Counted from the first letter of the stretch, positions 1 to 6,128 are shown. The stretch is 6,128 bases of DNA from Microcaldota archaeon (GCA_023248455.1 JAHFEN010000051.1:1-6128); one strand, 5' to 3'. Notes: generated from the letters alone by a model not told the origin. Numbers and translations: made by a program.

Positions 1-2692
1 TGACTCTGTGAAGAACAAAAGCAGCCAAAGGCTCTGCCAAGCAGCATCGCCGGTGCTTTACACCGATTCTAGCAACAACATTGCCTATTTTTTCGATAAT
101 TTCGCGGCATACGCAGGCAACCAAATCACAATAGACGGATTCGAGGACCCGTCATCCTGGTCTTTGAATGGCCAGCCGAACCAACTTCAGCTCTCTGACG
201 ATTATTACGGAGGCAGCGGCTCGCTCTCATTCGATGCCCCTGCGGGAATGGGCAGCATGGAGCTGGAAAAGGATTTCGCAGAGCCGCTTTCTCTTTCGCG
301 CTTCCAAAAATCAGGCTATGCAACAATGTGGCTGAAGATTGAGGACCCGAAAGGCATAGACTCCGCGACCCTGAAATTGGTGGACTCTTCAGGGAATTCC
401 AGGACATACGCTCCGCTTGCGAATGTGCATACTGACCTTCCCAACACATTTGACGACGATCCCTACTTCCCAGACCTGATTTACCCCAAGGAGGACCGCG
501 ACAGCTTCCAATGGACCGACTACGTGCTTTCGCAAGGATGGAACTACCTCCCATTCAGGATGGACCAGTTCAATGACAGCGGTCCAGTGGACCTTTCAAA
601 GGCAGCAAAAGTGCACCTCACGCTCAACCTTACCAAGGGCCATGCGCAGAGAATTCTATTCAACGACCTTCGGGCTCAGGACGGGCTGCAGCGAAGGAGC
701 AACCCCACCGCAGGGATCTGGCATCCCCCGCTTGGCAGGCCGCAGTACGGCGTATACGACTTAGACACGGCTTCCAACGGCTCCAGCGAGCTGCGCATCC
801 TCAACATCAGGAACACGCAGTACCCGAGCAACGGCGACCACGCGCGCATGCTGACCTACGCCAACATGCCCCTTGACTTCGCATTGAGGGTACGCTTCAG
901 GGTGCTCGGGCTTGGCGAAAACCGGAACAACACTTATATGCGCGTAAGCTATGACTTTGAACCTGACTGGGACCCAGGGCACGACTGGTTCGGCACCTAT
1001 GTGTCGCTGCAGTACAACAAATTCGGCCTGATGTCAGTCAAGCCAGTGAAGCGAAAGGAGCAGCAGGAGCAGGAGCCGCTCTCAGGCTCGCCGACCGCAA
1101 GCGACGCTTTCACTCCAAAGGAAAACGCCACCTACCAGCTGGACCTGGTGGCGCTTGGGCAAAGCGCGTTTGCCAACATTTACGGGGTGAACGGCTCAAG
1201 CTTCACTGAAATGGCCTCGGTGAAATACACCTTCAACAGGGAAAGGTACGGCTGGGACAGGCGATATCCGCTCTCCATCGAATCCACAGGCAACATGCGA
1301 TTGGCAGTGCAGCAGGTGGAAGTGGTTTCCCTTGATTCTCCTGCAGCCTGCAGCGCCAACCAAAGCACTTCCTCTCATCTTGTGCAGCAAAATGCCTCGC
1401 AGCCCCAGGAGCAGAACGCCTCTCCAAGCCAGAACGTTCCCATTCCGGCAATTGCGCCCAGCCTCTCGCCCCTTGGCTCGATACGCCTGTCACAAAATGC
1501 ATCAGGCGAGGGGGCATTATTCGGGGATTTCGAGGAAATTTCCACCTGGTCGCTTTCAGGCACAGGAAGCAAGCAGCCTGACACAATAAACGCAAGGCAG
1601 GGAAAGCAATCGCTGCTGCTTTCCTCGCAAGACAATTCCCCTGTCATTGCCACCAAGCCAATATTCGGAGACTTTTCCAATACAAAAAATTTCCTTATCT
1701 GGGCCTATGTGCCATTCCAGCCTATATCTTCTTCACCGGCATTTGAGCTGCAGTTCAGCCCGCAGGGCGGATTTTCATCGTATTACTCGGCGCGCATAAG
1801 CTGGTCTCATTTGAGAAAAGGCTGGAACAAAATCGTGGTTGCAAAAAGCCGGTTCTCCCAAACAGGCGATGCAAGCTGGAACAGCCCCATGCAGCGCTTG
1901 AAGCTGATATTCCGCCCATACTCTTCAGGCCAAAGCATTTCGTTCGACGAGCTTCGCACAGACTACGCAGGCGGAAGGGCACCAAAGGCGCAAGTCATTA
2001 TGACTTTTGACGACGGATGGGATAGCGTGTTCACTGCAGCCAAGCCCATAATGGACGCCAACTCGCAAAAGGGCGTGGCATTCATACCCACAGATTTGAC
2101 CGGCACGCCTGGCTACATGACAAAAGACAACCTCGCTTCCCTTTACAGAAGCGGCTGGGACATCTCAAGCCACACAGTATCGCATGTGGATCTCAACAGC
2201 GTTGGCATTTCCGAGCTGGATTCCCAGCTCTCGCAGTCGCGCGCAATACTGGAGAGCTGGGGCTTCAACCGCTCTTCCAAGTTCATTGCTTACCCCATGA
2301 ACTATTACAACGACTTGGTGGTGAACGAAACAAAAAAGTACTACTCGCTTGCCCGGGACGGCATGTCCTCCCTCGAGCAGCCTCACTTTTATTCCACTGA
2401 CTCGGACCTTCCATACACCATCAAGGCATCCACAGTGGGCAATTACACCACAGTTGCAGCAGCAAAGGAAATGATTGACTACCAGATAGGGCAGAAGGGC
2501 CTGCTCATACTGGTTTGGCACAGGCTGGTGGAGGACAAGGCAGACGCTTCCTCCAAGTATTTCACCAAGGACTTCAGGGAAATTTCCGATTACTTAAAGC
2601 AAAAGCAGGACCAGGGATTGCTGGACATAGCCACCTTCTCGGAATATTTCAACAGCTACGTGAAAGAAAACAAGAGCGCAGAACGCCAATAA
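1..2692 (+). CDS. Large multidomain extracellular protein with C-terminal NodB/CE4 polysaccharide deacetylase domain (5' end truncated)
   Basis: Predicted secreted enzyme that removes N- or O-acetyl groups from a polysaccharide. Residues are numbered from the GTG at position 8. The NodB domain spans about 660-885. Motif 1 is TFDDG (666-670; D668 the likely base, D669 a metal ligand). Motif 2 is SHTVSH (H722 and H726, metal ligands). Motif 3 is a variant, AYPMNYYND (761-769), where many CE4 enzymes have an arginine. The late histidine motif is LVWH (H838). The aspartate and histidines expected of an active metal-dependent enzyme are present. Upstream are a beta-sandwich-like module (about 40-225), a LamG-like beta-rich region (about 235-443), a Q/N/S/P-rich linker (about 446-500) and a second beta-sandwich-like module (about 503-653). 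About 14 N-x-S/T sequons fit an exported archaeal glycoprotein. The frame has no stop before the window edge. The GTG has no ribosome binding site and no signal peptide follows it, so the real start is probably further upstream. It is convergent with the secretion operon. The substrate is unknown. The NodB assignment is firm; the accessory-domain names are inferred from sequence pattern. Confidence 0.88.
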   Translation, partial: DSVKNKSSQRLCQAASPVLYTDSSNNIAYFFDNFAAYAGNQITIDGFEDPSSWSLNGQPNQLQLSDDYYGGSGSLSFDAPAGMGSMELEKDFAEPLSLSRFQKSGYATMWLKIEDPKGIDSATLKLVDSSGNSRTYAPLANVHTDLPNTFDDDPYFPDLIYPKEDRDSFQWTDYVLSQGWNYLPFRMDQFNDSGPVDLSKAAKVHLTLNLTKGHAQRILFNDLRAQDGLQRRSNPTAGIWHPPLGRPQYGVYDLDTASNGSSELRILNIRNTQYPSNGDHARMLTYANMPLDFALRVRFRVLGLGENRNNTYMRVSYDFEPDWDPGHDWFGTYVSLQYNKFGLMSVKPVKRKEQQEQEPLSGSPTASDAFTPKENATYQLDLVALGQSAFANIYGVNGSSFTEMASVKYTFNRERYGWDRRYPLSIESTGNMRLAVQQVEVVSLDSPAACSANQSTSSHLVQQNASQPQEQNASPSQNVPIPAIAPSLSPLGSIRLSQNASGEGALFGDFEEISTWSLSGTGSKQPDTINARQGKQSLLLSSQDNSPVIATKPIFGDFSNTKNFLIWAYVPFQPISSSPAFELQFSPQGGFSSYYSARISWSHLRKGWNKIVVAKSRFSQTGDASWNSPMQRLKLIFRPYSSGQSISFDELRTDYAGGRAPKAQVIMTFDDGWDSVFTAAKPIMDANSQKGVAFIPTDLTGTPGYMTKDNLASLYRSGWDISSHTVSHVDLNSVGISELDSQLSQSRAILESWGFNRSSKFIAYPMNYYNDLVVNETKKYYSLARDGMSSLEQPHFYSTDSDLPYTIKASTVGNYTTVAAAKEMIDYQIGQKGLLILVWHRLVEDKADASSKYFTKDFREISDYLKQKQDQGLLDIATFSEYFNSYVKENKSAERQ
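134..691 (+). other. Protein module A: beta-sandwich, putative carbohydrate-binding domain, first copy
   Basis: Region of the deacetylase protein at about residues 43-228. It opens with GFEDPSSWSLNG, continues to a GGSGSLSF turn (68-75) and a strand pattern around YATMWLKIED (104-113). It ends with QGWNYLPF (176-183) and ILFNDLRAQ (216-224). This layout resembles galactose-binding-like or CBM jelly-roll modules that accompany glycan-active enzymes. It matches module B later in the same protein in the same order of landmarks. Sugar binding is inferred from the pattern and the attached enzyme; I cannot identify a specific CBM family. Confidence 0.5.
710..1336 (+). other. LamG-like (concanavalin A-like) beta-rich region between the two modules
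   Basis: Region of the deacetylase protein at about residues 235-443. It is predicted to be strand-rich, with alternating aromatic and hydrophobic residues (for example FALRVRFRVLG at 291-301, YQLDLVALG at 376-384, LAVQQVEVVSLD at 432-443). The ordering, with a late strand preceded by an IYGVNGSSF-type hairpin (391-399), resembles LamG or DUF1080-type lectin folds. A charged QEQ-rich insertion lies at 349-358. The fold call is tentative and rests on pattern only. Confidence 0.35.
1343..1507 (+). other. Low-complexity Q/N/S/P-rich linker with clustered N-glycosylation sequons
   Basis: Region of the deacetylase protein at about residues 446-500. It is rich in Gln, Asn, Ser, Ala and Pro and has little predicted structure. 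The tetrapeptide QNAS occurs three times (461-464, 469-472, 496-499), and there is a further sequon at N451 (NQS). It separates the LamG-like region from module B and is probably a flexible, glycan-shielded spacer. The sequons are seen directly; their use is inferred from known archaeal N-glycosylation. Confidence 0.55.
1514..1966 (+). other. Protein module B: second copy of the beta-sandwich putative carbohydrate-binding domain
   Basis: Region of the deacetylase protein at about residues 503-653. It repeats the landmarks of module A in order: GDFEEISTWSLSG (506-518), a GKQSLLLSS strand (532-540), FLIWAYV (562-568), KGWNKIVV (604-611) and ISFDELRTDY (644-653). It runs directly into the NodB domain, whose first strand begins near 660. 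A diverged intragenic duplication of module A is the simplest explanation. It probably positions the catalytic domain on a polymer, which is inference. Confidence 0.5.
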
Positions 2693-2780
2693 GCAGAGTG
2701 GAAGCCGCGTGATAGCTGCGTTTTCCGCCTTCCTGATGATGCATGGCCTTTCTCTTGCCCCTGGCAGGCTGCAATACGCT
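2693..2780. other. Convergent intergenic gap, with weak candidate transcription-end signals
   Basis: This 88-bp gap separates two genes that converge on it, and I see no gene in it. On the + strand it has a short TTTT (2721-2724) and a pyrimidine tract (about 2748-2761), followed by an imperfect 6-bp hairpin with a CCT loop (2754-2768, one G-T pair) but no U-run. On the - strand the nearest U-rich stretch is CTTGTTTTCTTTCA (2674 to 2661), inside the 3' end of the deacetylase gene. Archaeal terminators are often simple U-rich tracts, so these are candidates only. Confidence 0.25.
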
Positions 2781-3746
2781 TCAGAAGGCAAGCTGGCCTA
2801 AAAGGAAACCGAATACGAAGTTCACCCCGAAGAAGATGGCAAAGGCGGCCAGCAGCATCCAGCTCAGGTCAGAGAGCCCTTCGGTCTCCTTGCCCTTGGT
2901 TATCATTCCTGACGCAAGCGAGGAGAGGAAAACCGTCAAAGCGATAGCGACAATCGAATACCAGAAGAAAAGCTCGCCTGAAATCATCTCGCCCTTGTTG
3001 CTCATCATGGGCAGGGCTGAGGACAGCGGCCCGGACACCGCGGCTGAGGCGCTGCTTGAGCGTATCCCTGTAAAGATCTTTATCAGGAACCCAGTCAGGC
3101 CGTACAGGAGCGGCGCTCCTATTGCGGATGAGACCACGATGAACAGCCTATAGACCATTATTGTGGCCGTGATTTCCTTTTTCAGCGAGGCGCTCTGGCG
3201 TATGTCTATTGCGGTGATCTCCAGCATCTCGGCAAGGTTGCCACCCGCATTGGTTCCTTCGACAATGAGCCGCATAGTCTTGGCAAAAGTCTCGGACCGG
3301 CTCCTCTTGGCCATGTCCATCATGGCTTCGGTAAGGGGCTTTCCGGCAACTGTCTGCCTTGCCGCCAGGTCGATCTCCTTGGCAAGCGGCCCGAACTCCT
3401 TTCTTGTGGAAAGCAATAGAGCCCGGTCATAAGTTACGCCGCTTCGGATGTTGCTTGCCATCATGGAAAGGAAGCTCGGAAGCATTTCGTCGATCATGTC
3501 GTTCCTGTGGTTGGACTTCACTGTGAGCCAGAAATAGGTTATGGCGGGCAGAACAGGCAGCACGATCACATAGGCTAAAGCAGCCAAGATTGCGCCGTGG
3601 GTGTTGTTCACCATCCCCCACACAGCCACTCCCAGGGCAAGCGAAAGGGTCATCACTATGTTCCTAACATGGCGAGCCTCCACGTCCATCGAGCTTTCAT
3701 CCAGCAAAGCCTGTATCTTCGCGGTGAAACTTTCCATATAATTCAT
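2781..3746 (-). CDS. TadC-like type II secretion/type IV pilus platform protein (T2SSF domain)
   Basis: Polytopic membrane protein of 321 residues, predicted to be part of the inner-membrane platform that couples the secretion ATPase to pilin assembly. Hydrophobic segments lie at about 27-46, 52-75, 198-226, 258-281 and 294-320. The cytoplasmic T2SSF domain is about 82-195 and shows the family pattern: IRSGVTYDRAL (100-110), AGKPLTEAM (134-142) and TNAGGNLAEML (165-175). The start is the ATG at 3746-3744. It overlaps the TGA of the preceding gene by four bases (ATGA) and has GGTGG four bases upstream, an archaeal-style Shine-Dalgarno sequence. A longer reading from 3911 would add 55 residues, but those lie entirely inside the preceding gene in another frame. 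A second ATG three codons in (MNYM) is possible. It is the last gene of the three-gene block. A small-residue loop (about 228-257, SSASAAVSGPLSSALP) should face outside. The family is clear; which Tad or pilus subtype it serves is not. Confidence 0.9.
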   Translation of the reverse strand: MNYMESFTAKIQALLDESSMDVEARHVRNIVMTLSLALGVAVWGMVNNTHGAILAALAYVIVLPVLPAITYFWLTVKSNHRNDMIDEMLPSFLSMMASNIRSGVTYDRALLLSTRKEFGPLAKEIDLAARQTVAGKPLTEAMMDMAKRSRSETFAKTMRLIVEGTNAGGNLAEMLEITAIDIRQSASLKKEITATIMVYRLFIVVSSAIGAPLLYGLTGFLIKIFTGIRSSSASAAVSGPLSSALPMMSNKGEMISGELFFWYSIVAIALTVFLSSLASGMITKGKETEGLSDLSWMLLAAFAIFFGVNFVFGFLLGQLAF

Positions 3747-4651
3747 ACTGCCACCACTGGTCTCTTGCTCCTTATCAGGCCGACGAAGAACACCTGCATC
3801 ACTAGCATGAACGCAAGCACAGAACCCAGCACCAGCCAGGTTACGGCTATGCCTGCAAGCGCAGTTATCATGACAAGGAATATGGTGCCCATGGTGGGCG
3901 CGATTATGCAAGTTAGCATGTAGAACACCGCGATGGGCGACAGCTGCGAGCCATAATCCCGTATGGATACGCGCTGCTCTTCAGCAAGGTAGCTCATCAT
4001 CTGGCGGAGCACGAATCCCATGTTGGCGCCTGCCTTGTTCGCGTTGGCAAGCTGCCACATTATCCTCCTGTAGGAATTGGAGTTTATCCTGGCTGCCGAG
4101 CCCTCGAGGGCCTCGGTCATCTCCTTGCCCCCGCGCACCTCCTTGGTGATGCGGTCGAATTCAACGCTCGCCGCCCCATAGTCCAGAAGCGGGCTGCCAT
4201 ATTTCTTGCTGACCGAGACCATGGCATCGAAAAGCGGCACGCCGGCGCTGGTCTGTATCATCAGATGGCGGGTCACGTAAAGGACATTGCGCTCGATCTC
4301 CTTTGCCGCGCGCCCTAGGTAAACCCTTGGGTACAGGAGCGAGTAGGCGAACACTGCCGTGCCAGCCATGCCTGCGAATGCGAGCGCAAGAATCCTCTTG
4401 ACATCGCCAATGGGCGAGAAGACCGTAAGGACGGTCATCGCAGCGAACATCAGAACAAAGTAGAAAAAGGACGAAAGCGCGGTTCCTGCCAGGTATTCGG
4501 TCGCGGAAAGGGAATTTTCACAGTCGGCAAGCTCCTGCTTCAGGTTCGGGAAAAAAGGCTTCAAGGCTGCGCCAATTGGGTAGAAGCCATGCAGCATCCT
4601 GCGCCCTTGGCGGGAAACCAGGAACGGCGCGAAAGGCAGGTGGACCTTCAT
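3743..4651 (-). CDS. TadB-like type II secretion/type IV pilus platform protein (T2SSF domain)
   Basis: Membrane protein of 302 residues, paralogous to the TadC-like protein downstream, and the probable second half of the assembly platform. Hydrophobic segments are at about 53-79, 86-107, 238-262 and 268-292. The cytoplasmic T2SSF domain runs about 115-235, with TSAGVPLFDAM (134-144), GGKEMTEAL (174-182) and NKAGANMGFVLRQM (205-218). The same landmarks occur in order in the neighbour, so the two share a fold and an ancestor. The N-terminal 50 residues are amphipathic and cytoplasmic, and the C-terminus (RSKRPVVAV) is basic and probably cytoplasmic. The ATG (4651-4649) overlaps the ATPase stop codon by four bases (ATGA), and GAGGG lies about ten bases upstream inside the ATPase gene. 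Gene order (ATPase, then two single-domain T2SSF genes) is of the Tad type rather than a single long FlaJ. TadB versus TadC is assigned from order and topology only. Confidence 0.9.
   Translation of the reverse strand: MKVHLPFAPFLVSRQGRRMLHGFYPIGAALKPFFPNLKQELADCENSLSATEYLAGTALSSFFYFVLMFAAMTVLTVFSPIGDVKRILALAFAGMAGTAVFAYSLLYPRVYLGRAAKEIERNVLYVTRHLMIQTSAGVPLFDAMVSVSKKYGSPLLDYGAASVEFDRITKEVRGGKEMTEALEGSAARINSNSYRRIMWQLANANKAGANMGFVLRQMMSYLAEEQRVSIRDYGSQLSPIAVFYMLTCIIAPTMGTIFLVMITALAGIAVTWLVLGSVLAFMLVMQVFFVGLIRSKRPVVAV
3751..3755 (-). promoter_or_regulatory. Ribosome binding site deciding the TadC-like start
   Basis: GGTGG lies four bases before the ATG at 3746, within the last codons of the TadB-like gene. 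It matches the GGTG-type archaeal Shine-Dalgarno. Together with the ATGA overlap it fixes the start at MNYMESF, and it points to re-initiation by ribosomes finishing the upstream gene. Confidence 0.6.
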
Positions 4652-6117
4652 TTCTTTTCAGCCCTCTTGCGCACCGCATCCGGGTCGCTGTAGTATTCCG
4701 AGATCACATTGCAGACCTCCACGACGCTGTTTATGTCTTTTTCAGCCATCCACTCCAGGATGGCGCGCTTTTCCTTCAGGTCCTTGGAGAGGTCGCTATC
4801 GCTCATGTTGGTGTAGGTCTTTATGGCGTCCATGAGCCTCACGCTCTTGTGCGCTGCCATTATATTGTCGTTTTCAGGGTGCCACCGGTAAAGCACGTTT
4901 TCCTTCACGCCATTCTCAGTCGGTATAATCTCGCCGACTTCGTACACGCGGCGTATGTTCCCCCGCCTGTCCCGGAACATCGCCACAATGAGGTGAAGGG
5001 ACTTGAGGGTGGATGGCTGCACCGATATGGGCGGGTTGACAATTCGGTTGATTGTTTCGGAAACGGTTTCAGCGTGAAGCGTGGCATAGACCGAGTGCCC
5101 GGTGTGCATTGCCTCGAACAGCACTTCCGCCTCTTCGGCCCGCCGTATTTCTCCCACAATCATCCGGTCCGGCCTCATTCGCAGCGTATTGACCATGAGG
5201 TCCAGCATGCCGACGCTCCCCGCGCCTTCGCCCACAGACTCCCTCACCACCAGCGGCACCCATTGGAGGTAAGAGGGCAGCGAGATTTCGCGGGTCTGCT
5301 CGATTGATATCACGCGCTGGTTCTCAGGTATGAACATGGAAAGCACGTTAAGCATGGAGGTCTTGCCCGCGCCCGTGCCTCCGGCGACAATGACGTTCAA
5401 TTCGTACTGGAGCGCAAGCCAAAGCAGGGCCGCGACCTCGGATGAAATGGTCCTGGTGCGGATATAGTCCGTGATGGTCCAGGGCTTGCGCGCGAATTTC
5501 CTTATTGTAATCGTGTTCCCGGAATAGGAGATCGGGAAAATGGTGGCGTTCACGCGGTCTCCTGAGGAGAGATAGGCATCGAGCATGGGCGTCTTGGTGG
5601 TTATCTGCCTGCCCACTCCGCGCGCTATGCCGCTGGCGTAGTTCCATATCTGGTTTTCGTCCTGCAACCGGAGATTGGTGCGCATCCAGCCATATTTCCT
5701 GTGGTAGATCCAAATGGGCTGGTTCGAGCCGTTAATGCAGACTTCCTCTATGTTCTCGTCAAGAAGAAGGAATTCAACGTCCCCCATGCCAAGCATGTCC
5801 ATCACCAGCCTGCGGGCTATGGTCTCCACCTTGGCGTGCGCCAGGTGCGGGATATTGCTCTTGATGAGCTGCATCCCGCTCTCTATGAATTTTTGCTTGA
5901 GCTGCTCGGCCATCTTGATATTCAGCGCCTCCTGGGTCGAGATGGACACTTTTTTGAGAAGCTCTGGCTGGATTTCCTTGAGGAAAGCCATGGTTCCAGG
6001 TTCCAGCTTGGGCACTGTCAGGCGGTAAGTCGGAAGCCTCTCGCCGTCTTCCCTGGATATTCGGACAGCCGCCTCCAGGCTGCCCTGGGAAAGGGTGTAG
6101 GCATCGTCGATATGCAT
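4648..6117 (-). CDS. Archaeal type II/IV secretion system ATPase (GspE/FlaI/TadA family)
   Basis: Cytoplasmic hexameric ATPase, 489 residues, that should power the T2SSF platform encoded just downstream. The N-terminal part has the archaeal pattern YRLTVPKLEPGTMAFL (31-46) and the region LLLDENIEEVCINGSNQPIW (117-136) followed by YHRKYGW (138-144). Walker A is GGTGAGKTS (246-254, K252). The Asp box region is ISIEQTREISLP (270-281), where the usual aspartate after E273 is Q274. Walker B is MIVGEIR (319-325, E323 the likely catalytic glutamate). The His box is AMHTGH (336-341) with ATLHAE (345-350, H348). The C-terminal 110 residues are charged and mostly helical. The ATG is at 6117-6115, with AGGA (6126-6123) five bases upstream. 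The frame stays open to the window edge, so an upstream start cannot be excluded, although length and N-terminal motifs look complete. It overlaps the next gene by ATGA. The family is certain; pilus, archaellum-like or secretion role cannot be told apart without pilin genes. Confidence 0.93.
   Translation of the reverse strand: MHIDDAYTLSQGSLEAAVRISREDGERLPTYRLTVPKLEPGTMAFLKEIQPELLKKVSISTQEALNIKMAEQLKQKFIESGMQLIKSNIPHLAHAKVETIARRLVMDMLGMGDVEFLLLDENIEEVCINGSNQPIWIYHRKYGWMRTNLRLQDENQIWNYASGIARGVGRQITTKTPMLDAYLSSGDRVNATIFPISYSGNTITIRKFARKPWTITDYIRTRTISSEVAALLWLALQYELNVIVAGGTGAGKTSMLNVLSMFIPENQRVISIEQTREISLPSYLQWVPLVVRESVGEGAGSVGMLDLMVNTLRMRPDRMIVGEIRRAEEAEVLFEAMHTGHSVYATLHAETVSETINRIVNPPISVQPSTLKSLHLIVAMFRDRRGNIRRVYEVGEIIPTENGVKENVLYRWHPENDNIMAAHKSVRLMDAIKTYTNMSDSDLSKDLKEKRAILEWMAEKDINSVVEVCNVISEYYSDPDAVRKRAEKK
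4662..4666 (-). promoter_or_regulatory. Probable ribosome binding site for the TadB-like gene
   Basis: GAGGG sits in the 3' end of the ATPase gene, ten bases before the ATG at 4651. The spacing is slightly long for a Shine-Dalgarno, but the ATGA overlap with the ATPase stop makes coupled translation from here plausible. Confidence 0.45.
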
Positions 6118-6122
6118 TTTTT

Positions 6123-6126
6123 TCCT
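6123..6126 (-). promoter_or_regulatory. Probable ribosome binding site for the secretion ATPase
   Basis: AGGA followed by an A-run, five bases before the ATG at 6117. It is the only start-side signal visible, because the window ends at 6128. Any promoter for the operon, or an earlier co-transcribed gene, lies outside. Confidence 0.4.
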
Positions 6127-6128
6127 GC

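Noticed and set aside
8..10. GTG as the true start of the deacetylase gene
   Set aside because: There is no ribosome binding site in the seven bases before it, no signal peptide follows it, and the frame is open to the window edge.
1233..1680. Overlapping minus-strand frames opposite the deacetylase linker
   Set aside because: They are low-complexity shadows of the Q/N/S/P-rich linker and module B, with no start signals or recognisable domains.
2754..2768. Hairpin CTTGCC-CCT-GGCAGG as an intrinsic terminator
   Set aside because: The stem is only 6 bp with one G-T pair and has no U-run after it on either strand, so it is probably chance.
2743..3153. A 136-codon + strand frame starting in the convergent gap
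   Set aside because: It is almost entirely antisense to the TadC-like gene, has no clear ribosome binding site, and its protein shows no recognisable fold or membrane pattern.
3747..3911. A 55-residue His/Cys-rich N-terminal extension of the TadC-like protein, resembling a metal-binding domain
   Set aside because: It lies wholly inside the TadB-like gene in another frame, opposite codons for its last membrane segments. The ATGA overlap and GGTGG site support the start at 3746.
4576..5307. A 243-codon open frame on the + strand opposite the ATPase and TadB-like genes
   Set aside because: It is antisense to two well-supported genes with recognisable motifs and shows no domain of its own. Long antisense frames are expected from the third-position GC bias here.

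Overview
The window looks archaeal, and I would guess a DPANN-type lineage with mid-range GC, such as Diapherotrites or Micrarchaeota. The lineage is an inference. It rests on three things: the ATPase has the archaeal form of the type II/IV secretion ATPase N-terminal region (an 'IEEVCINGSNQPIWIYHRKYGW'-like stretch, residues 123-144), it is followed by two single-domain TadB/TadC-like membrane proteins, and AGG/AGA arginine and ATA isoleucine codons are used freely. There is no rRNA or other marker here to fix the taxon.

Layout. The left 2.7 kb (+ strand) is one long reading frame, open to the left edge of the window. It encodes a large, apparently extracellular, multidomain protein ending in a NodB-type (CE4) polysaccharide deacetylase domain. 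Ahead of the catalytic domain are two related beta-sandwich-like modules, probably carbohydrate-binding, which flank a LamG-like region. A Q/N/S/P-rich linker with repeated N-glycosylation sequons follows the LamG-like region. The visible N-terminus has no signal peptide, so the true start is probably upstream of the window.

An 88-bp gap (2693-2780) separates this gene from a convergent minus-strand block that fills the rest of the window. Read in its own direction, the block is a GspE/FlaI/TadA-family secretion ATPase (6117 to 4648), a TadB-like T2SSF membrane protein (4651 to 3743) and a TadC-like T2SSF membrane protein (3746 to 2781). Both junctions are 4-bp ATGA overlaps, so the three genes almost certainly form one translationally coupled operon.

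How the genes could work together. The ATPase and the two T2SSF proteins make the cytoplasmic motor and inner-membrane platform of an archaeal type IV pilus or Tad-like machine. No pilin, prepilin peptidase or other accessory gene is in view. The deacetylase is convergent and not co-transcribed with this operon, so any link (surface glycan remodelling, adhesion to a partner cell) is conjecture from adjacency. Apart from the convergent gap there is no sizeable non-coding stretch, and I see no tRNA, rRNA, CRISPR array or mobile element.
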